From Pseudoxanthomonas sp. NC8 (lineage in GTDB: Bacteria > Pseudomonadota > Gammaproteobacteria > Xanthomonadales > Xanthomonadaceae), in NCBI GenBank assembly GCA_025232375.1, contig CP060419.1:3285001-3349000 (forward strand): 64,000 nucleotides of DNA, written 5' to 3'. The notes under the pieces are model-generated. The model worked only from the letters and a program-made list of their open reading frames with translations, did not search any database and was not told the DNA's origin. Made by a program: the position numbers and the translations under genes. This document shows positions 31,077 through 41,772 of this stretch, one piece after another (position 1 is the stretch's first letter; every line of letters begins with the position of its first letter).

Positions 31077-31101
31077 GGTCCGCACCCGCCGGGTGCGGAC
31101 C
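31077..31101 (+). terminator. Perfect hairpin after the receptor gene
   Basis: GGTCCGCACCC (31077-31087) and GGGTGCGGACC (31091-31101) form an 11-bp perfect stem with a GCC loop, 12 bases after the receptor stop. No T-run follows. A second imperfect GC hairpin (CGCCCCTTCGGGGGCG) follows near 31130. The remaining bases up to 31318 hold nothing else I can identify. Confidence 0.5.
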
Positions 31102-31318
31102 GGATGTTCCACCGCATGACCCGCGATCGCCCCTTCGGGGGCGTTCCGGTTCCTGTGTCCGTCCAGTTCCAGCCCGCGCATGGCATCGTCGCCAAGCGCA
31201 CGCTTTCCGCCACGGCAACACTCCGTGGCCATGCACGCCACCGATCGCCGTGGACCCGGCGCGATCCGGCTGCTCCGTTTCAATCGGCGCACTTCGCCGC
31301 GCCATCCTGGGAGTGACG

Positions 31319-33682
31319 ATGAACCGATCCCGCTTTTTCCGATCCGCGTGGCGACTGTCCGCCGCAGGCGTGGCCGCGCTGCTGGTCGCCTGTTCCGGCG
31401 AGCCGGGCACGACCGCGGCATCGCAGGCCGCCGCAACGGATACGCCGGCAACGGCCAGCGCCGCGCTGTCGCTGGTTCCGCTGCCCGCCAGCGCCACCCC
31501 GGCGAAGGCCGCTTCGCGCTGTCGGCAGCCACCCCGCTGCTGGCCTGGGGTGACGAAGCCCGTACCGTCGCCGGCCAGTTCGCCACGTTGCTGGCCAAGG
31601 GCATGGCGGTCGCGCCCCGCCTTGCCGAGGGTGGCGACGCCAAGGGTGCGATCCGCTTCGTGATCGATCCGGCCAGCGCCGACACCGGCGCCGAGTCGTA
31701 CCTGCTGGAGGTGACGCCCGACGGCGTGACCGTCAGCGCCGGCAGGGCCGCCGGCCTGTTCTACGGCGCCATGACCCTGCTGCAGCTGGCCGATGTCGAT
31801 GCCGCCGGCGCGGTGTCGCTGCCGGCCGTGCGCATCGACGACGCGCCGCGCTTCGCCTGGCGCGGCTTCATGATGGATCCGGCGCGCCACTTCTGGACCG
31901 TCGAGGAGACCAAGCAGGTCATCGACGCGATGGCGCTGCACAAGCTCAACACCCTGCACTGGCACCTGACCGACGACCAGGGCTGGCGCGTGGAGATCAA
32001 GCAGTATCCGAAGCTGACGGGGATCGGCGGCTGCCGCATTCCCGCCGGCGATGGCGGCATCGAGCCGTCCACCGGCGGGCCGCGCCCGTACTGCGGCTTC
32101 TACACCTGGGATAAGGTGCGCGAGGTCGTCGCCTACGCCGCCGCCCGCCACATCACCATCGTTCCCGAGGTCAACGTTCCCGGCCATGCCACCGCCGCGA
32201 TCGCGGCCTATCCGGAGCTGGGCACCACCGACAGGCCGCTGGTGCCGTCCAGCGAGTGGGGCGTGTTCCCGAACCTGATCAATACCGAGGAAGGCACGTA
32301 CCGGTTCCTGGAGAACGTGATCGGCGAACTGATCCCGCTGTTCCCCGGCGCCTACTTCCACATCGGCGGCGACGAGGCGGTCAAGGACCAGTGGGTAGCC
32401 TCGCCGCGCGTGCAGGCGCGCATGCGCGAAGCCGGCGCCAGGACCGAGATGGAAATGCAGAGCCACCTGGTCGCGCGACTGGAGAAATTCCTCGTCGCGC
32501 ACGGCAAGCGCCTGATCGGCTGGGACGAGATCCTCGAAGGCCCGCTGCCTGCCGAGGCCACGGTGATGTCCTGGCGTGGCATCAGGGTGGCCTGGACGCC
32601 GCGCGCAAGGGCCACGACGTGGTGATGTCGCCGTCGAGCGACCTGTACATGGACTACCTGCAGACCACCTCGCCGGAAGAGCCGCCCGGCCGGCCGGCGA
32701 CGATCCCGCTGCATCAGGTCTATGCCTTCGAGCCGGTGCCCGTGGACCTGGAGGCGGACAAGCGCCAGCACATCCTCGGCCTGCAGGCGAACCTGTGGAC
32801 CGAGCACACCCGCACCTTCGAGCGCCTGCAGCACCACATGTTCCCCGCGCCTGGCCGCGGTCGCCGAAACCGGCTGGACGCCGCAGGCGCGCAAGGACTA
32901 CGCCGACTTCCTGCGGCGCCTGCCCGCGCAGCTGGAGCGCTATCGCCGCTGGGGTATTGGCTATGCGCAGACCCCGTTCCAGGTCGATGCGACCGCCGAG
33001 GACGAGCGCAAGGCCGGTACCGCCACGGTCACGCTCGCCAATCCGCTCGGCTACGAGGTGCGCTACACCACCGACGGCAGCGAACCCACTGCGGAATCGA
33101 CGCCGTATGCCGCACCGGTGCCGGTGACCCTGCCCGCGCAGCTGCGCGCGGCCGCCTTCGCGAACGGCAAAGGCCCTGGCCGCGCCGCGGACCTACAGCT
33201 ACGACGCGGCGTCGATGCTGAGCCGTACCGACGAGCAGCTCGCCACCTGCCCGGACCTCGGCCAGCTGCTGCTGCGCCTGGAAGACGACGGCCCGGCCGA
33301 CGGCGAGCGGGCGATCTTCAACGCGACGATCTTCTATCCGTGCTGGCAGTGGAATGGCGCGGACCTGGAGGGCGTGGCCGCGGTGAAGGTGCGCGCAGGC
33401 CGGATCCCCTACTACTTCCAGCTGGCCCATGACGAACCGAACCGCCACTTCGAGCCGGTCCGTTCGGCGCACGGAGAACTGGACATCCTTGCCGGTGGCT
33501 GCAGCGGCGAGCGGATCGCCAGCGCACCGCTGCCGGCGGCGCCGGACAAGGACGGGTTCGTCGAACTCGTCGCGGCGCTGCCGCGCGACATGACCGGCAG
33601 GCATGACCTGTGCCTGCGCTTTACCGGCGACACGCGGCCCGCGATGTGGGTGCTGGACCGCGCGACCCTGCAGTTGCGGTGA
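31319..33682 (+). CDS. Beta-N-acetylhexosaminidase, GH20 lipoprotein
   Basis: Signal peptide with lipobox LLVAC|SG, so probably a lipid-anchored envelope enzyme. GH20b N-terminal domain, then the catalytic barrel: WRGFMMDPARHFWTVEETKQ, LHWHLTDDQGWRVEIKQYP, and the catalytic Asp-Glu pair in FHIGGDEAVKDQW. After the barrel, LGYEVRYTTDGSEPTAEST is a chitobiase C-terminal-like domain, followed by a beta-rich extension. It releases GlcNAc from chitin oligomers or glycans, feeding the nag pathway. Slips near 31502, 32590 (loss of C at CCAGG), 32848 and 33170. About 787 residues. Confidence 0.92.
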
Positions 33683-33832
33683 GCTGGCGCGCATGGCGGC
33701 CTCCCCCGCCATGCGCGTCCTTTTCTTTCCGGCATCCGCCGGCGAAGGTGGATCGGGATCCCGGATCCACGACGCGGACCGTCCGCTGAGCGGTTGTCGA
33801 GCGCAGCCGCCGTTGCCGGCCGCGACGGTTTC

Positions 33833-34221
33833 CTAGGCCGGCCGCCGGCGCAGCAGCGCATCGCGCCAGGGGAGCGAACGCGGTCAGCAGGCCGGGGGGC
33901 GACGCCGGTGGCGTTGGCCAGCGCATCGAACGGATCGGCCATGCGCGTGGCGGTCAACGCGCCCTGCGCGAATTCGAGCGCCACGCCCATCAGCACCAGC
34001 CCGGCGCCGACCACCAGAAGGACCCGTCCCGGCCTGAATACCTGCACCGCGCCCGCTGCCAGCACCCCGTAGGCGAGCAGGTGCTCGACCTTGTCGCTGT
34101 TGCGCGGCAGCTCCAGCGACGGTGGCGGCGTCAGGCTGGTGACGATCACCACCGCGACTGCTAGGCACCACAGCCCCAGCCACAGCCGCGGCCGGTACAG
34201 CGGCTTGACCACGCCGCTCAC
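33833..34221 (-). CDS. VanZ-like membrane protein
   Basis: Small membrane protein (MSGVVKPLYRPRLWLGLWC) with VanZ-family features: SDKVEHLLAYGVLA after the first helix, and GVALEFAQGALTATRMADPFDALANATGV near the end. GTG 34221 overlaps the stop of the methyltransferase gene (GTGA). Slips near 33897 and at 33868 (CCCCTGG for CCCTGG). Restored length is about 129 residues. Function unknown; VanZ proteins are sometimes linked to glycopeptide resistance, but no van genes are here. Confidence 0.78.
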
Positions 34222-35402
34222 AACCGCCAGCTCAGGTCACCGAGCAGGAACGCCGCGCCCAGGTCGATATCGCGGGCAAAGGCCATCGCCTGGAAGCGCT
34301 CGCCCATCTGCGCCGGCAGGGTCAGCCGCTTGAGCTCCTGGCGCAGGCGCATCGCCCCGGCCTCGTCGGTACGTTCCTCGGCGTCGGCGAGCAGGCGGTC
34401 GATGCCGTTGCCGAGCAGGAAGCTGGCCCTGGCTGCAGTAACCGGTAAGGTCGAAGCCGGCGCCGGTGCCGGCCTCGGCCAGCGCGGTGAAGTCCACCGA
34501 GGCGGTCAGGTCCTGCAGGCCCGGCCAGCGCAGCACGTCCTCGTGCATGTGCTGGCGGTAGAACGCGCGCAGGGTGCCGTCGCTGCGTTGCGGCAGGTAG
34601 TACTCGCGGCGCGGGTAGCCGTAGTCGAGGAACAGCATCGCGCCGGAGCGCAGGCCGCCGGCCACCGCCTGCACCCAGTACGGCAGCTGCGGCAGCAGTT
34701 CCGAGCGGTAGCCGTCGGCGAATGGCGTGCCCGTGGCCTGTTCGACGTGGCGCACGGCGGCGGCGAGCAGCGCGTCGGCCGGGCGGTCGACGCGGATGAA
34801 GCGGCCCTCGCCATCGAGCGCGACGTGTTCCTCGAACACTTCGCCATCGCGCAGGGTGAAGCGCGGTGTCGGCAGCGCGTCGATCACCTCGTTGGCGAAC
34901 AGCACGCCGTCCCAGTCGTCCTCGAATGGACGGTCCAGCCACTCGACAAGGTCGAACACCGGCGGCGTGAGCGTACGCGCGAGGTGCTCGCGCTGGCGTT
35001 CGCGCAGGTCCGCACTCGGCTCCAGGATCGCGTAGCGGTCCGGCAGCGCGTCCAGCTGCAGCAGGCGCTTGAGCGCGACCTCGGCGAAGGCGCCGCTGCC
35101 GCCGCCGAGTTCGAGCACGCGCGCATGCGGGCCCAGCGCCTGCAGCGCGATCGCCAGCACGCCGGACGCGGTCGCCGCGAACAGGCGACCCTGCTCGGGC
35201 GCGGTGACGAAGTCGCCCGCCGCGCCGAACTTGGTGCTGCCTGCGCTGTAGTAGCCGAACCCCGGCGCGTACAGGCACAGCTCCATGAAGCGCGAAAACG
35301 GAATCGCGCCGGCCGAGGCGGCGATCTCGGCACGGATGTGCGCGGCCAGCGTTTCGCTGTGCTGCTGGGCCAGCGGATCGGGGGCGGCAGGTCGGCGTGC
35401 AT
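34218..35402 (-). CDS. SAM-dependent methyltransferase, MidA/NDUFAF7 family (COG1565)
   Basis: Starts MHADLPPP at ATG 35402. Family features are IPFSRFMELCLYAPGFGYYS, GAAGDFVTAPEQGRLFAA, the SAM-binding HARVLELGGGSGAFAEVAL, and DWDGVLFANEVIDALPTPRF. The mitochondrial relative methylates an arginine of a complex I subunit; the bacterial role is unproven. Slips near 35390 (C-run) and 34430 (extra G after CCAGG). About 394 residues. Coupled to vanZ; opposed to the SDR gene, with 50 bases between the two starts. Confidence 0.85.
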
Positions 35403-35452
35403 CGGGATCGTCGTGCGGGGACAATGACCAGCATAGCCGAGCGAGATCGCGC

Positions 35453-36194
35453 ATGACCCTGACCGTCCCGTCGCCCTGGTCACCGGCGCCGCCCGCCGCA
35501 TCGGCGCGGCGATCGCGCGCCGCCTGCATGGCGCCGGCTACGACCTCGCCCTGCACCACCTGCATTCCGGCGCCGACATGGCCGTCCTGGCGGCCGAGCT
35601 GGAAGGGATCCGCCACGGCAGCGTGCAGGTGCTGCAGGCCGACCTTCGCGCGTTCGACCGGCTGCCGGAACTGGTGGCGACCACCGTCGGCCACTACGGA
35701 CGGCTCGACGCGCTGGTGAACAACGCCTCCGCCTTCTATCCGACCCTGTTCGACACGACCACGCCGCAGCAGTGGGACGACCTGTTCGCCGTCAACGCGC
35801 GCGCGCCGTTCTTCCTCGCCCAGGCCGCCGCGCCGCACCTGTGTGCCGCGCGCGGCGCGGTCGTCAACCTTGGCCGATCTCTACGCGGGGCGTCCGCTCG
35901 CAGGCCACGCGACGTACTCGGCGACCAAGGCCGCGCTGGTCTCGCTGACCCGCGCCATGGCGCTGGAACTGGCGCCGCACGCGAGGGTCAACGCGGTGGC
36001 CCCCGGTGCGATCCTGTGGCCTGAACAGGAGCAATCGGAACAAGCCCGTAAGGCGATCCTGGCTGCCACCGCACTCGGTCGCGCCGGCGCGCCGGAAGAC
36101 GTCGCTGCGGCAGTGGCATGGCTGCTGTCGGATGAAGCGTCCTACCTCACCGGGCAGGTGCTGCACGTGGATGGCGGCCGCGAACGAACGCTGA
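35453..36194 (+). CDS. Short-chain dehydrogenase, pteridine reductase/FolM-like
   Basis: NAD(P)-binding VALVTGAARRIGAAIARRLH, structural LVNNASAFYPT, active-site Tyr and Lys in GHATYSATKAALVSLTRAM, and C-terminal YLTGQVLHVDGGR. This motif set fits pteridine reductase or dihydromonapterin reductase (FolM), and folK lies directly downstream on the other strand, supporting a pterin role. Slips near 35463 and 35872 (CCTTGGCC for CCTGGCC). The stop is unclear: the TGA at 36192 is one base out of frame, implying another indel. About 246 residues. Confidence 0.82.
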
Positions 36195-36270
36195 GACAGG
36201 CGGGCAGGCCGTCGCGGGCTTCGTGCCGGCGACACCGGCGCAGGCGGCGCGTCCGTGGTCGCGGATCGCG

Positions 36271-36293
36271 TCGCCCGCGAAGCGGGCTCCTAC
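36271..36293 (-). repeat. GTAG-type repetitive extragenic palindrome
   Basis: On the minus strand it reads GTAGGAGCCCGC, TTC, GCGGGCGA: the GTAG-headed short palindrome common between genes in Xanthomonadaceae. It lies between two convergent gene ends and touches the folK stop. Only one clear copy is in the window. Confidence 0.55.
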
Positions 36294-36808
36294 AGGCGCA
36301 CGACCTCGAAATGCTGGTCGTGCTGCGGATGCGCCCGCCACAGGTCGGTAAGGGTGGCACCCGACAGCGGATCGACGAAGGCCGGGGCGATGTCGGCCAG
36401 CGGCTTGAGCACGAAGGCATGCTTCAGCTCCGGCCGCGGTACGCGCACGCGGGCGCCGTCGCGGACCACGGCATCACCGTAGAACACCACGTCCACGTCC
36501 AGCGTCCGGTCCGACAGGCGCGGTCCGGCGCGGTCGCGACCGTGGCGATCCTCCAGCGCGTGCAGTGCGTCCTCCAGCGCCGGCAGCGGCAGCGCGGTGC
36601 GCAACCCGACGGCGGCGTTGATGAATGGAGCGCCAGCGAAGCCGACCGCCGCGGTGCGGTAGGCCGGCGACGCGGTCACCTCGCCGAACATGGCGCGCAG
36701 CTCGTCCAGCGCCAGGCGCAGGTAGCGTTCGGGATCGATGTTGCTGCCCAGGCTCAGCAGCACTTCGACGGGCCGCCGGGAGGCAGCGGAATCGGCGTTC
36801 TCGGGCAT
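36290..36808 (-). CDS. folK: HPPK, 6-hydroxymethyl-7,8-dihydropterin pyrophosphokinase
   Basis: Intact 172-residue enzyme of folate synthesis. VLLSLGSNIDPERYLRLALD opens the fold, SPAYRTAAVGFAGAPFINAA and RDRAGPRLSDRTLDVDVVFY carry the ATP and pterin sites (RTLDVDV, two metal-binding Asp). It starts MPENADSAASRR. One residue pair, LT in GATLTDLW, comes from CCTTACC and may originally be LA. folB lies 3.4 kb upstream on the same strand. Confidence 0.93.
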   Translation of the reverse strand: MPENADSAASRRPVEVLLSLGSNIDPERYLRLALDELRAMFGEVTASPAYRTAAVGFAGAPFINAAVGLRTALPLPALEDALHALEDRHGRDRAGPRLSDRTLDVDVVFYGDAVVRDGARVRVPRPELKHAFVLKPLADIAPAFVDPLSGATLTDLWRAHPQHDQHFEVVRL

Positions 36809-36836
36809 GGTCTGTCGCGGTCGCGGCCTTCTTTCC

Positions 36837-37673
36837 TTACTGCTGCGCCGACTGGTCGCCGGGATCGCGCGGCGCCGGTCCGCGGCGCGGCGGCAACGGC
36901 GGCAACACCACGCCTTCGGCCGCGGCCGGCAGGGCGGCTTCCCACGGAAAACGCGGCAGCGTACGCACGGCGTGTTCGAGTTTGCGCGACCAGTTCTCGT
37001 GGATATCCGCGTACAACGGCGTGTCGCCCTCCCAGGCGCATCTGCTGGCTGATGCGCAGGTCGCCGGCGCGGATCAGCGCCAGGTCGATCGGCAGGCCGA
37101 CCGACAGGTTCGAACGGATGGTGGAGTCCAGCGACACCAGCGCGCAGCGCGCGGCATCTTCCAGCGCGGTCTCCGGGCGCACGATCCGGTCCAGGATCGG
37201 CTTGCCATACTTGGATTCGCCGATCTGCAGGTACGGGGTTTCCGGCGAGGCGGAGATGCAGTTGCCCAGCGGATACATAAAGGTACAGGCCGGGGCGCTC
37301 GCCGGCGATCTGTCCGCCCGGGACCAGCGTGGCCCAGGTGCTGACACCGCTGTACTGGTCGCTGTCGATGGCCTGCCAGATACTGGCTGGCCACCAGCAC
37401 TTCGCCGACGTACTCGGCCACCTCGAACAGGTGCCTGAAGGTGCGCAGGCTGCGCGTCGCCTGCGGGTCCTCCGCGTCGCGGCGCAGGCGCGAGATCGCC
37501 AGCTGGGTGGTGGCCAGGTTGCCCGAACTCATCACCACGAACACGCGCTCGCCCGGATAGTCGAACACATGCAGCTTGCGGTGCACGCGCACGTCGTCGA
37601 GCGAGGCATTGGTGCGGGTGTCCGCGGCGAAGACCAGGCCTTCGTCCACTTCGATGCCGACGCAGTAAGTCAT
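36837..37673 (-). CDS. Proteasome-type peptidase (Anbu/BPH family, COG3484)
   Basis: Starts MTYCVGIEVDEGLVFAADTRTN, the processed-type opening of the bacterial proteasome relatives Anbu and BPH. The beta-sandwich follows (KLHVFDYPGERVFVVMSSGN, VSTWATLVPGGQIAGERPGL, CALVSLDSTIRSNLSVGLPI). Slips near 37385, 37283 and 37038 (CGCCTGGGAGG, extra G after CCTGG) split it into three frames; restored length is about 278 residues. The next two genes on this strand are the standard Anbu partners, an alpha-E protein and an ATP-grasp protein. The cluster is thought to make and process a peptide; substrates are unknown. Confidence 0.85.
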
Positions 37674-37759
37674 GTCCGGGCCGTGTTTGCGATGCGACGG
37701 GATTCTACACGCAGCGTGTCCATGCCCGGTCGCGCCGGACGAGGGCGGCGACGCGGTGT

Positions 37760-38692
37760 TCATCCCATGAAATAGCCTTCGGCGATCGCCTCGTGCAACT
37801 GGCCGAGGTAGACCTGTGCTTCGTCCATGAACCCGGCCGGATTGCCTGCGGCCAGCACGACCGGATCGGCCTGCCTCACCAGCCCGGCGACGCGGGTCAA
37901 CGCGCGCTCGACCGCCGGCCGCGGCGGCATCGTCGGCAGGATCCGCTGCACCCGGGTCAGGCAGAACTGCACGCTGCGCGGGAATTCGGGATTGTGCAGC
38001 AGGAAGCGCAGCGCATGCGCCGCCACGACCCGCTGGCGCGCGTGCCGGCGATACATCTGGTCGGCCGCCAGCGCGCGCAGCACCGCCATCCACTGCATGC
38101 TGCGGTAGGCCTCGCGGTCTTCCTCGTTGCACGGGGTGACTAAGGCCCGATGCGCCGGCGTCGATGATCCGGGTGGTCATGTCGGCCTGTTCCACCGCCG
38201 TACCCCCAGGCGCAGGAAGTGGAAGCCGATGTCACGGCTGACGTTGGCCGCCAGCAGGCCGGAGACCTTCAGGCAGCTGTCGGTGATGCGGCCGATGAAC
38301 TCCAGCCGGTAACGACGCGTCAGCACCCGCCCGCCATCGGCATCGATGTACAGGTGCAGGTCGTTGACCGCCTCCCATACCTCCTGCGGCAATGCGTCGC
38401 GGATGCCCCGCAGGATCTCCCGCGCGCAGTCGGCCGAGGCGCGCAACGACGAGGGATTGCGCGCGTCGAGCAGCAGGAAGTCCAGCACGTCGGCGTCCTC
38501 CGGCTGTGGATGCGCGTCCAGGAACCGCGCCTCGGCGCCGACCGTGGCGATCATCGGCCGCCAGGTGAACCGCACCGACCGTGGCAGGTCGAGCTGCAGC
38601 AGGCTGCCGACGCCGACCAGGCGCGCGGTGTTCTCCACGCGGCGCAGGTAGCGGCTGAACCAGTACAGCTGGTCGGCCACGCGCGCCAGCAT
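37760..38692 (-). CDS. Alpha-E domain protein (COG2307)
   Basis: Helical protein starting MLARVADQLYWFSRYLRRVE, the classical alpha-E opening, with RRYRLEFIGRITDSCLKVSG and, further on, DREAYRSMQWMAVLRALAAD and FLLHNPEFPRSVQFCL. ATG 38692 overlaps the stop of the ATP-grasp gene (TGATG). Slips near 38193 and 38140 (CCTTAGTC for CCTGGTC). About 310 residues. The family always accompanies circularly permuted ATP-grasp proteins and often Anbu; its activity is unknown. Confidence 0.87.
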
Positions 38693-40142
38693 CAGGACTC
38701 CTCCTCCAGGTCCACCACCCACGTGTCCTTGGCACCGCCACCCTGCGAGGAATTGACCACGAGCGAGCCTTCGGTCATCGCCACCCGGGTCAGGCCACCG
38801 GTGGTGACATGCGTGTCCTCGCGCGACAGCACGAACGGCCGCAGGTCGATGTGCCGTGCCGCAGGCCCCTCCCAGGTGACGATCGGCGCGGTGGACAGCG
38901 CCAGCGTCGGTTGCGCCATGTAGTTGCGCGGATCGGCCTGGATCAGCGCGCGGAACTTCTCGCGTTCGCGCTTCGTCGCGCGCGGCCCGATCAGCATGCC
39001 GTAGCCACCCGACTCGTTGGCCGGCTTGACCACAAGCTTGTCCAGGTTCTCGAGCACGTATCTGCGATCCGTCGCCTCGTGGCACAGGTAGCTGGGCACG
39101 TTGGGCAGGATCGGTTCCTCGTCCAGGTAGTAGCGGATCATCTTCGGCACGTAGGCGAACACGACCTTGTCGTCGGCCACGCCGGCGCCGGGCGCGTTGG
39201 TAAGGGCGACCTTGCCGGCACGCCAGCTGCGGATCAGCCCCGGCACGCCCAGCACCGAATCCGGCCTGAACACTTCCGGGTCGATGAACAGGTCGTCCAC
39301 GCGCCGGTAGATCACGTCCACCCGTTGCGGTCCGTAGACGGTGCGCATGTAGGTGCAGTCGTCGTCGGCGACGAACAGGTCGCCGCCCTCGACCAGCTCG
39401 ATCCCCATCGCCTGCGCCAGGTAGGCGTGCTCGAAGTAGGCGCTGTTGAACACTCCGGGCGTCAGCAGCGCGATCGTCGGTGCCTCGCCCGGGCGGGGCG
39501 ACAGTGCGGCGAGCGTGTCGTAGAGCTGCGCGGGATAGTCGTCCACCGGCAGGATCGAGCTGGTCTCGAACAGTTCCGGGAACACGCGCTTGGCGACCAT
39601 CCGGTTCTCGATCATGTAGGACACGCCGGACGGGATGCGCAGGTTGTCCTCCAGCGCGTACAGCGTGCCGTCGCCGTCGCGTCGCGGACAGGCCCGAGCC
39701 GCAGATGTGCGCCCAGACGTCGAGCGGTGGGCGCACGCCAACGCACTGTGCGCGGAAATTGACCGACTGCTCCAGCAGCGCGGCGGGAAACACCTTGTCC
39801 CTGACGATCCTCTGCGCGCCGTAGATGTCGCCGATGAACAGGTTGAGCGCACGCATACGCTGTTTCAGGCCGGCTTCCGTGCGCGCCCATTCGCGGCGGT
39901 CGAGGATGCGCGGGATCAGGTCGAACGGCAGGGTGCGGTCGACGTTGCGGCCGTCGCTGTAGACGGTGAAGGTGATGCCCATGACCCGCGCGGCGACATC
40001 GGCGGCGAGCTGGCGCTCGGCCAGCTCGCGTCCCGACAGTCCCGACAGGTACTGGACCCAGGGCACGCGCAGCGGGGCGCGGCTGGCCATCCGAGCCGAT
40101 CAGCTCGTCATACGACGGGGTCCGGTACCTTGCCCAGTCCAT
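38692..40142 (-). CDS. Circularly permuted ATP-grasp protein (COG2308)
   Basis: Starts MDWARYRTPSYDELIG. Signature stretches are VMGITFTVYSDGRNVDRTLP, FDLIPRILDRREW, RIPSGVSYMIENRMVAKRVF, LVVKPANESGGYGMLIGPRA and STAPIVTWEGPAARHIDLRP. The family is predicted to ligate peptides using ATP and is coupled to alpha-E and, in some genomes, to transglutaminase-like and Anbu proteins. Slips near 40083 and 39690 (CCTGTCC for CCTGGTCC). About 483 residues. Cytoplasmic. Coupled to the following alpha-E gene. Confidence 0.88.
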
Positions 40143-40220
40143 AGCGACGTTGCACCTGCCGGTGGCCGGCGTCCCCACGCCGGTTTGTGCATTGCAACAT
40201 GCCCGCGCCGGGGGCGGGCG

Positions 40221-40596
40221 TCAAGGGCGGGCCTGGCTGTCTTCCCGGGCCGTGCGCTCGATCACCACGCCGACCGCCTGCGCACCGCGCACCGCGCCCG
40301 GCTTGCTCAGCTTGAGCCGCAGCCATGGCACGCCGAACTCTTCGAGGATGATCGCCGCACAGCGCTCGGTAAGGGTCTCGACTAAGGCCGAACTCCGACT
40401 GCCCGACATACTCGATAAGGCGCTTGCTCACCGCCTTGTAGTCCAGCGTGTCGGCGATCGCGTCGCTGGCCGCGGGCTTGCGGTTGTCGAAGCCCATCTC
40501 CAGGTCGAAGCGCAGGGTCTGGCGGATCCGCCGCTCCCAGTCGTAGATGCCGATCAGTGCCTCGATCTCGAGGCCTTCGATGAAAACCTTGTCCAT
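40221..40596 (-). CDS. folB: Dihydroneopterin aldolase
   Basis: Starts MDKVFIEGLEIEALIGIYDW, with the family motif IRQTLRFDLEMGFDN and DTLDYKAVSKRLIEYVGQS. The second half is in another frame (VETLTERCAAIILEEFGVPW, LRLKLSKPGAVRGAQAVGVV). The break at 40382 reads CCTTAGTCG where CCTGGTCG gives FGLVETL. Restored length is about 124 residues, normal for FolB. It begins 7 bases after the tsaD stop, so the two are co-transcribed. Confidence 0.92.
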
Positions 40597-40603
40597 CCGG
40601 CGA

Positions 40604-41644
40604 TTATCCGCCCGCAGCCACCGCCGGCAAGCTGGCCATGTCCCAGCGCGCGGTGACCTTCACCTCGGCGTCGTCATGCTGGCCGGCCTGCAGGCGCAGC
40701 GCGCCGGCGAAGGCGATCATCGCGCCGTTGTCGGTGCACAGCGCCGGCCGCGGGAAACAGGCACGCCCGCCGCGCTGTGCGCACATCGCCTGCAGCTTCG
40801 CGCGCAGGCGCCGGTTGGCGCCGACGCCCCCGGCCACGACCAGCGTGTCGCTGCCGGCCGCATCCAGTGCGCGCTCGCACTTGATCGCCAGGGTGTCGAC
40901 CACTGCGTCCTCGAAGCCGCGGGCGATGTCGGCCCGGGTCTGCGGCGATTGGTCGGACTGCTGCCTTAAGGCCAGCAGCACCTGGGTCTTCAGTCCGCTG
41001 AAGCTGAAATCCAGCCCGGGCCGGTCGGTCATCGGGCGGGCGAAACGGAACGCGCCCGGCGTGCCCTGCTCCGCCAGCGCCGCCAGCTGCGGGCCACCCG
41101 GGTACGGCAGGCCCATCAGCTTGGCGGTCTTGTCGAAGGCCTCGCCGGCGGCGTCGTCCAGGTCTCGCCGAGCAGCCGGTAGCGGCCGATCGCGTCCACC
41201 GCCACCAGCTGCGTATGCCCGCCGGACACCAGCAGGGCGACGAACGGCGGCTCGGGCGGGTCGTCCTCGATCAGCGGCGCCAGCAAGTGGCCTTCCATGT
41301 GGTGCACCCCGACCGCCGGCACGTCCAGCGCCCAGGCCAAGGCCCGGGCGGTGCCGGCACCGACCAGCAGGGCCCCCACCAAGGCCCGGGCCGGCGGTGT
41401 AGGCGACCCCATCGAGGTCGGCGGTGCCCAGCCCGGCCTCGGTAAGGGTTTGGCGGATCAAGGGCAGCAGCTTGCGCACGTGGTCGCGGCTGGCCAGTTC
41501 CGGCACCACGCCGCCGTATTCGGCGTGAAGGGCGATCTGGCTGTAGACGGCGTGGGCGCGCAGGCCCGCCGCGCCGCCGAGGGCCGTGTCGTAGACGGCC
41601 ACGCCGGTTTCATCACAGGAGGTTTCGATGCCGAGGACGCGCAT
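40604..41644 (-). CDS. tsaD: tRNA t6A37 threonylcarbamoyltransferase TsaD
   Basis: Transfers threonylcarbamoyl to A37 of ANN-decoding tRNAs with TsaB and TsaE. Starts [19 protein letters not shown]. Metal-binding histidines lie in [14 protein letters not shown], and nucleotide-binding elements in [13 protein letters not shown] and [13 protein letters not shown]. Slips at 41384 (GGGCCTTGGTGGG on the coding strand, one T extra in CCTGG) and 41160 (ACCTGG for ACCCTGG). About 346 residues. Divergent from rpsU, the usual arrangement; tsaC is also in this window. Confidence 0.95.
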   Translation of the reverse strand: MRVLGIETSCDETGVAVYDTALGGAAGLRAHAVYSQIALHAEYGGVVPELASRDHVRKLLPLIRQTLTEAGLGTADLDGVAYTAGPGLGGGPAGRCRHRPGLGLGAGRAGGRGAPHGRPLAGAADRGRPARAAVRRPAGVRRAYAAGGGGRDRPLPAARRDLDDAAGEAFDKTAKLMGLPYPGGPQLAALAEQGTPGAFRFARPMTDRPGLDFSFSGLKTQVLLALRQQSDQSPQTRADIARGFEDAVVDTLAIKCERALDAAGSDTLVVAGGVGANRRLRAKLQAMCAQRGGRACFPRPALCTDNGAMIAFAGALRLQAGQHDDAEVKVTARWDMASLPAVAAGG

Positions 41645-41692
41645 GGTTCCGGGGGCAGACAGGGCAGCAGGAAGATGGGCCGGGAATCAGGC

Positions 41693-41722
41693 TTGCAGCC
41701 AGCCCCGGAGCCCGGCTATCAT
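41693..41722 (+). promoter_or_regulatory. Probable rpsU promoter
   Basis: TTGCAG (41693-41698) and TATCAT (41717-41722) are separated by 18 bases, about 50 bases before the rpsU start. Confidence 0.5.
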
Positions 41723-41734
41723 ACGCGGCTCACC

Positions 41735-41751
41735 ACCGGGGCAGCCCCGGT
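41735..41751 (+). promoter_or_regulatory. Leader hairpin of rpsU
   Basis: ACCGGGGC and GCCCCGGT are perfect complements around a central A, followed by AATTTG, in the rpsU leader 21 bases before the ATG. It could be an attenuator or a site of autoregulation; no direct evidence. Confidence 0.4.
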
Positions 41752-41772
41752 AATTTGTGCCCCGGAGATTCC

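Noticed and set aside
30601..32502. Long minus-strand open frame opposite the receptor and hexosaminidase
   Set aside because: Overlaps two well-supported genes and has shadow-frame composition.
33833..34221. Glycopeptide resistance locus because of the VanZ-like gene
   Set aside because: No other van genes are near; VanZ-like membrane proteins are common outside resistance clusters.
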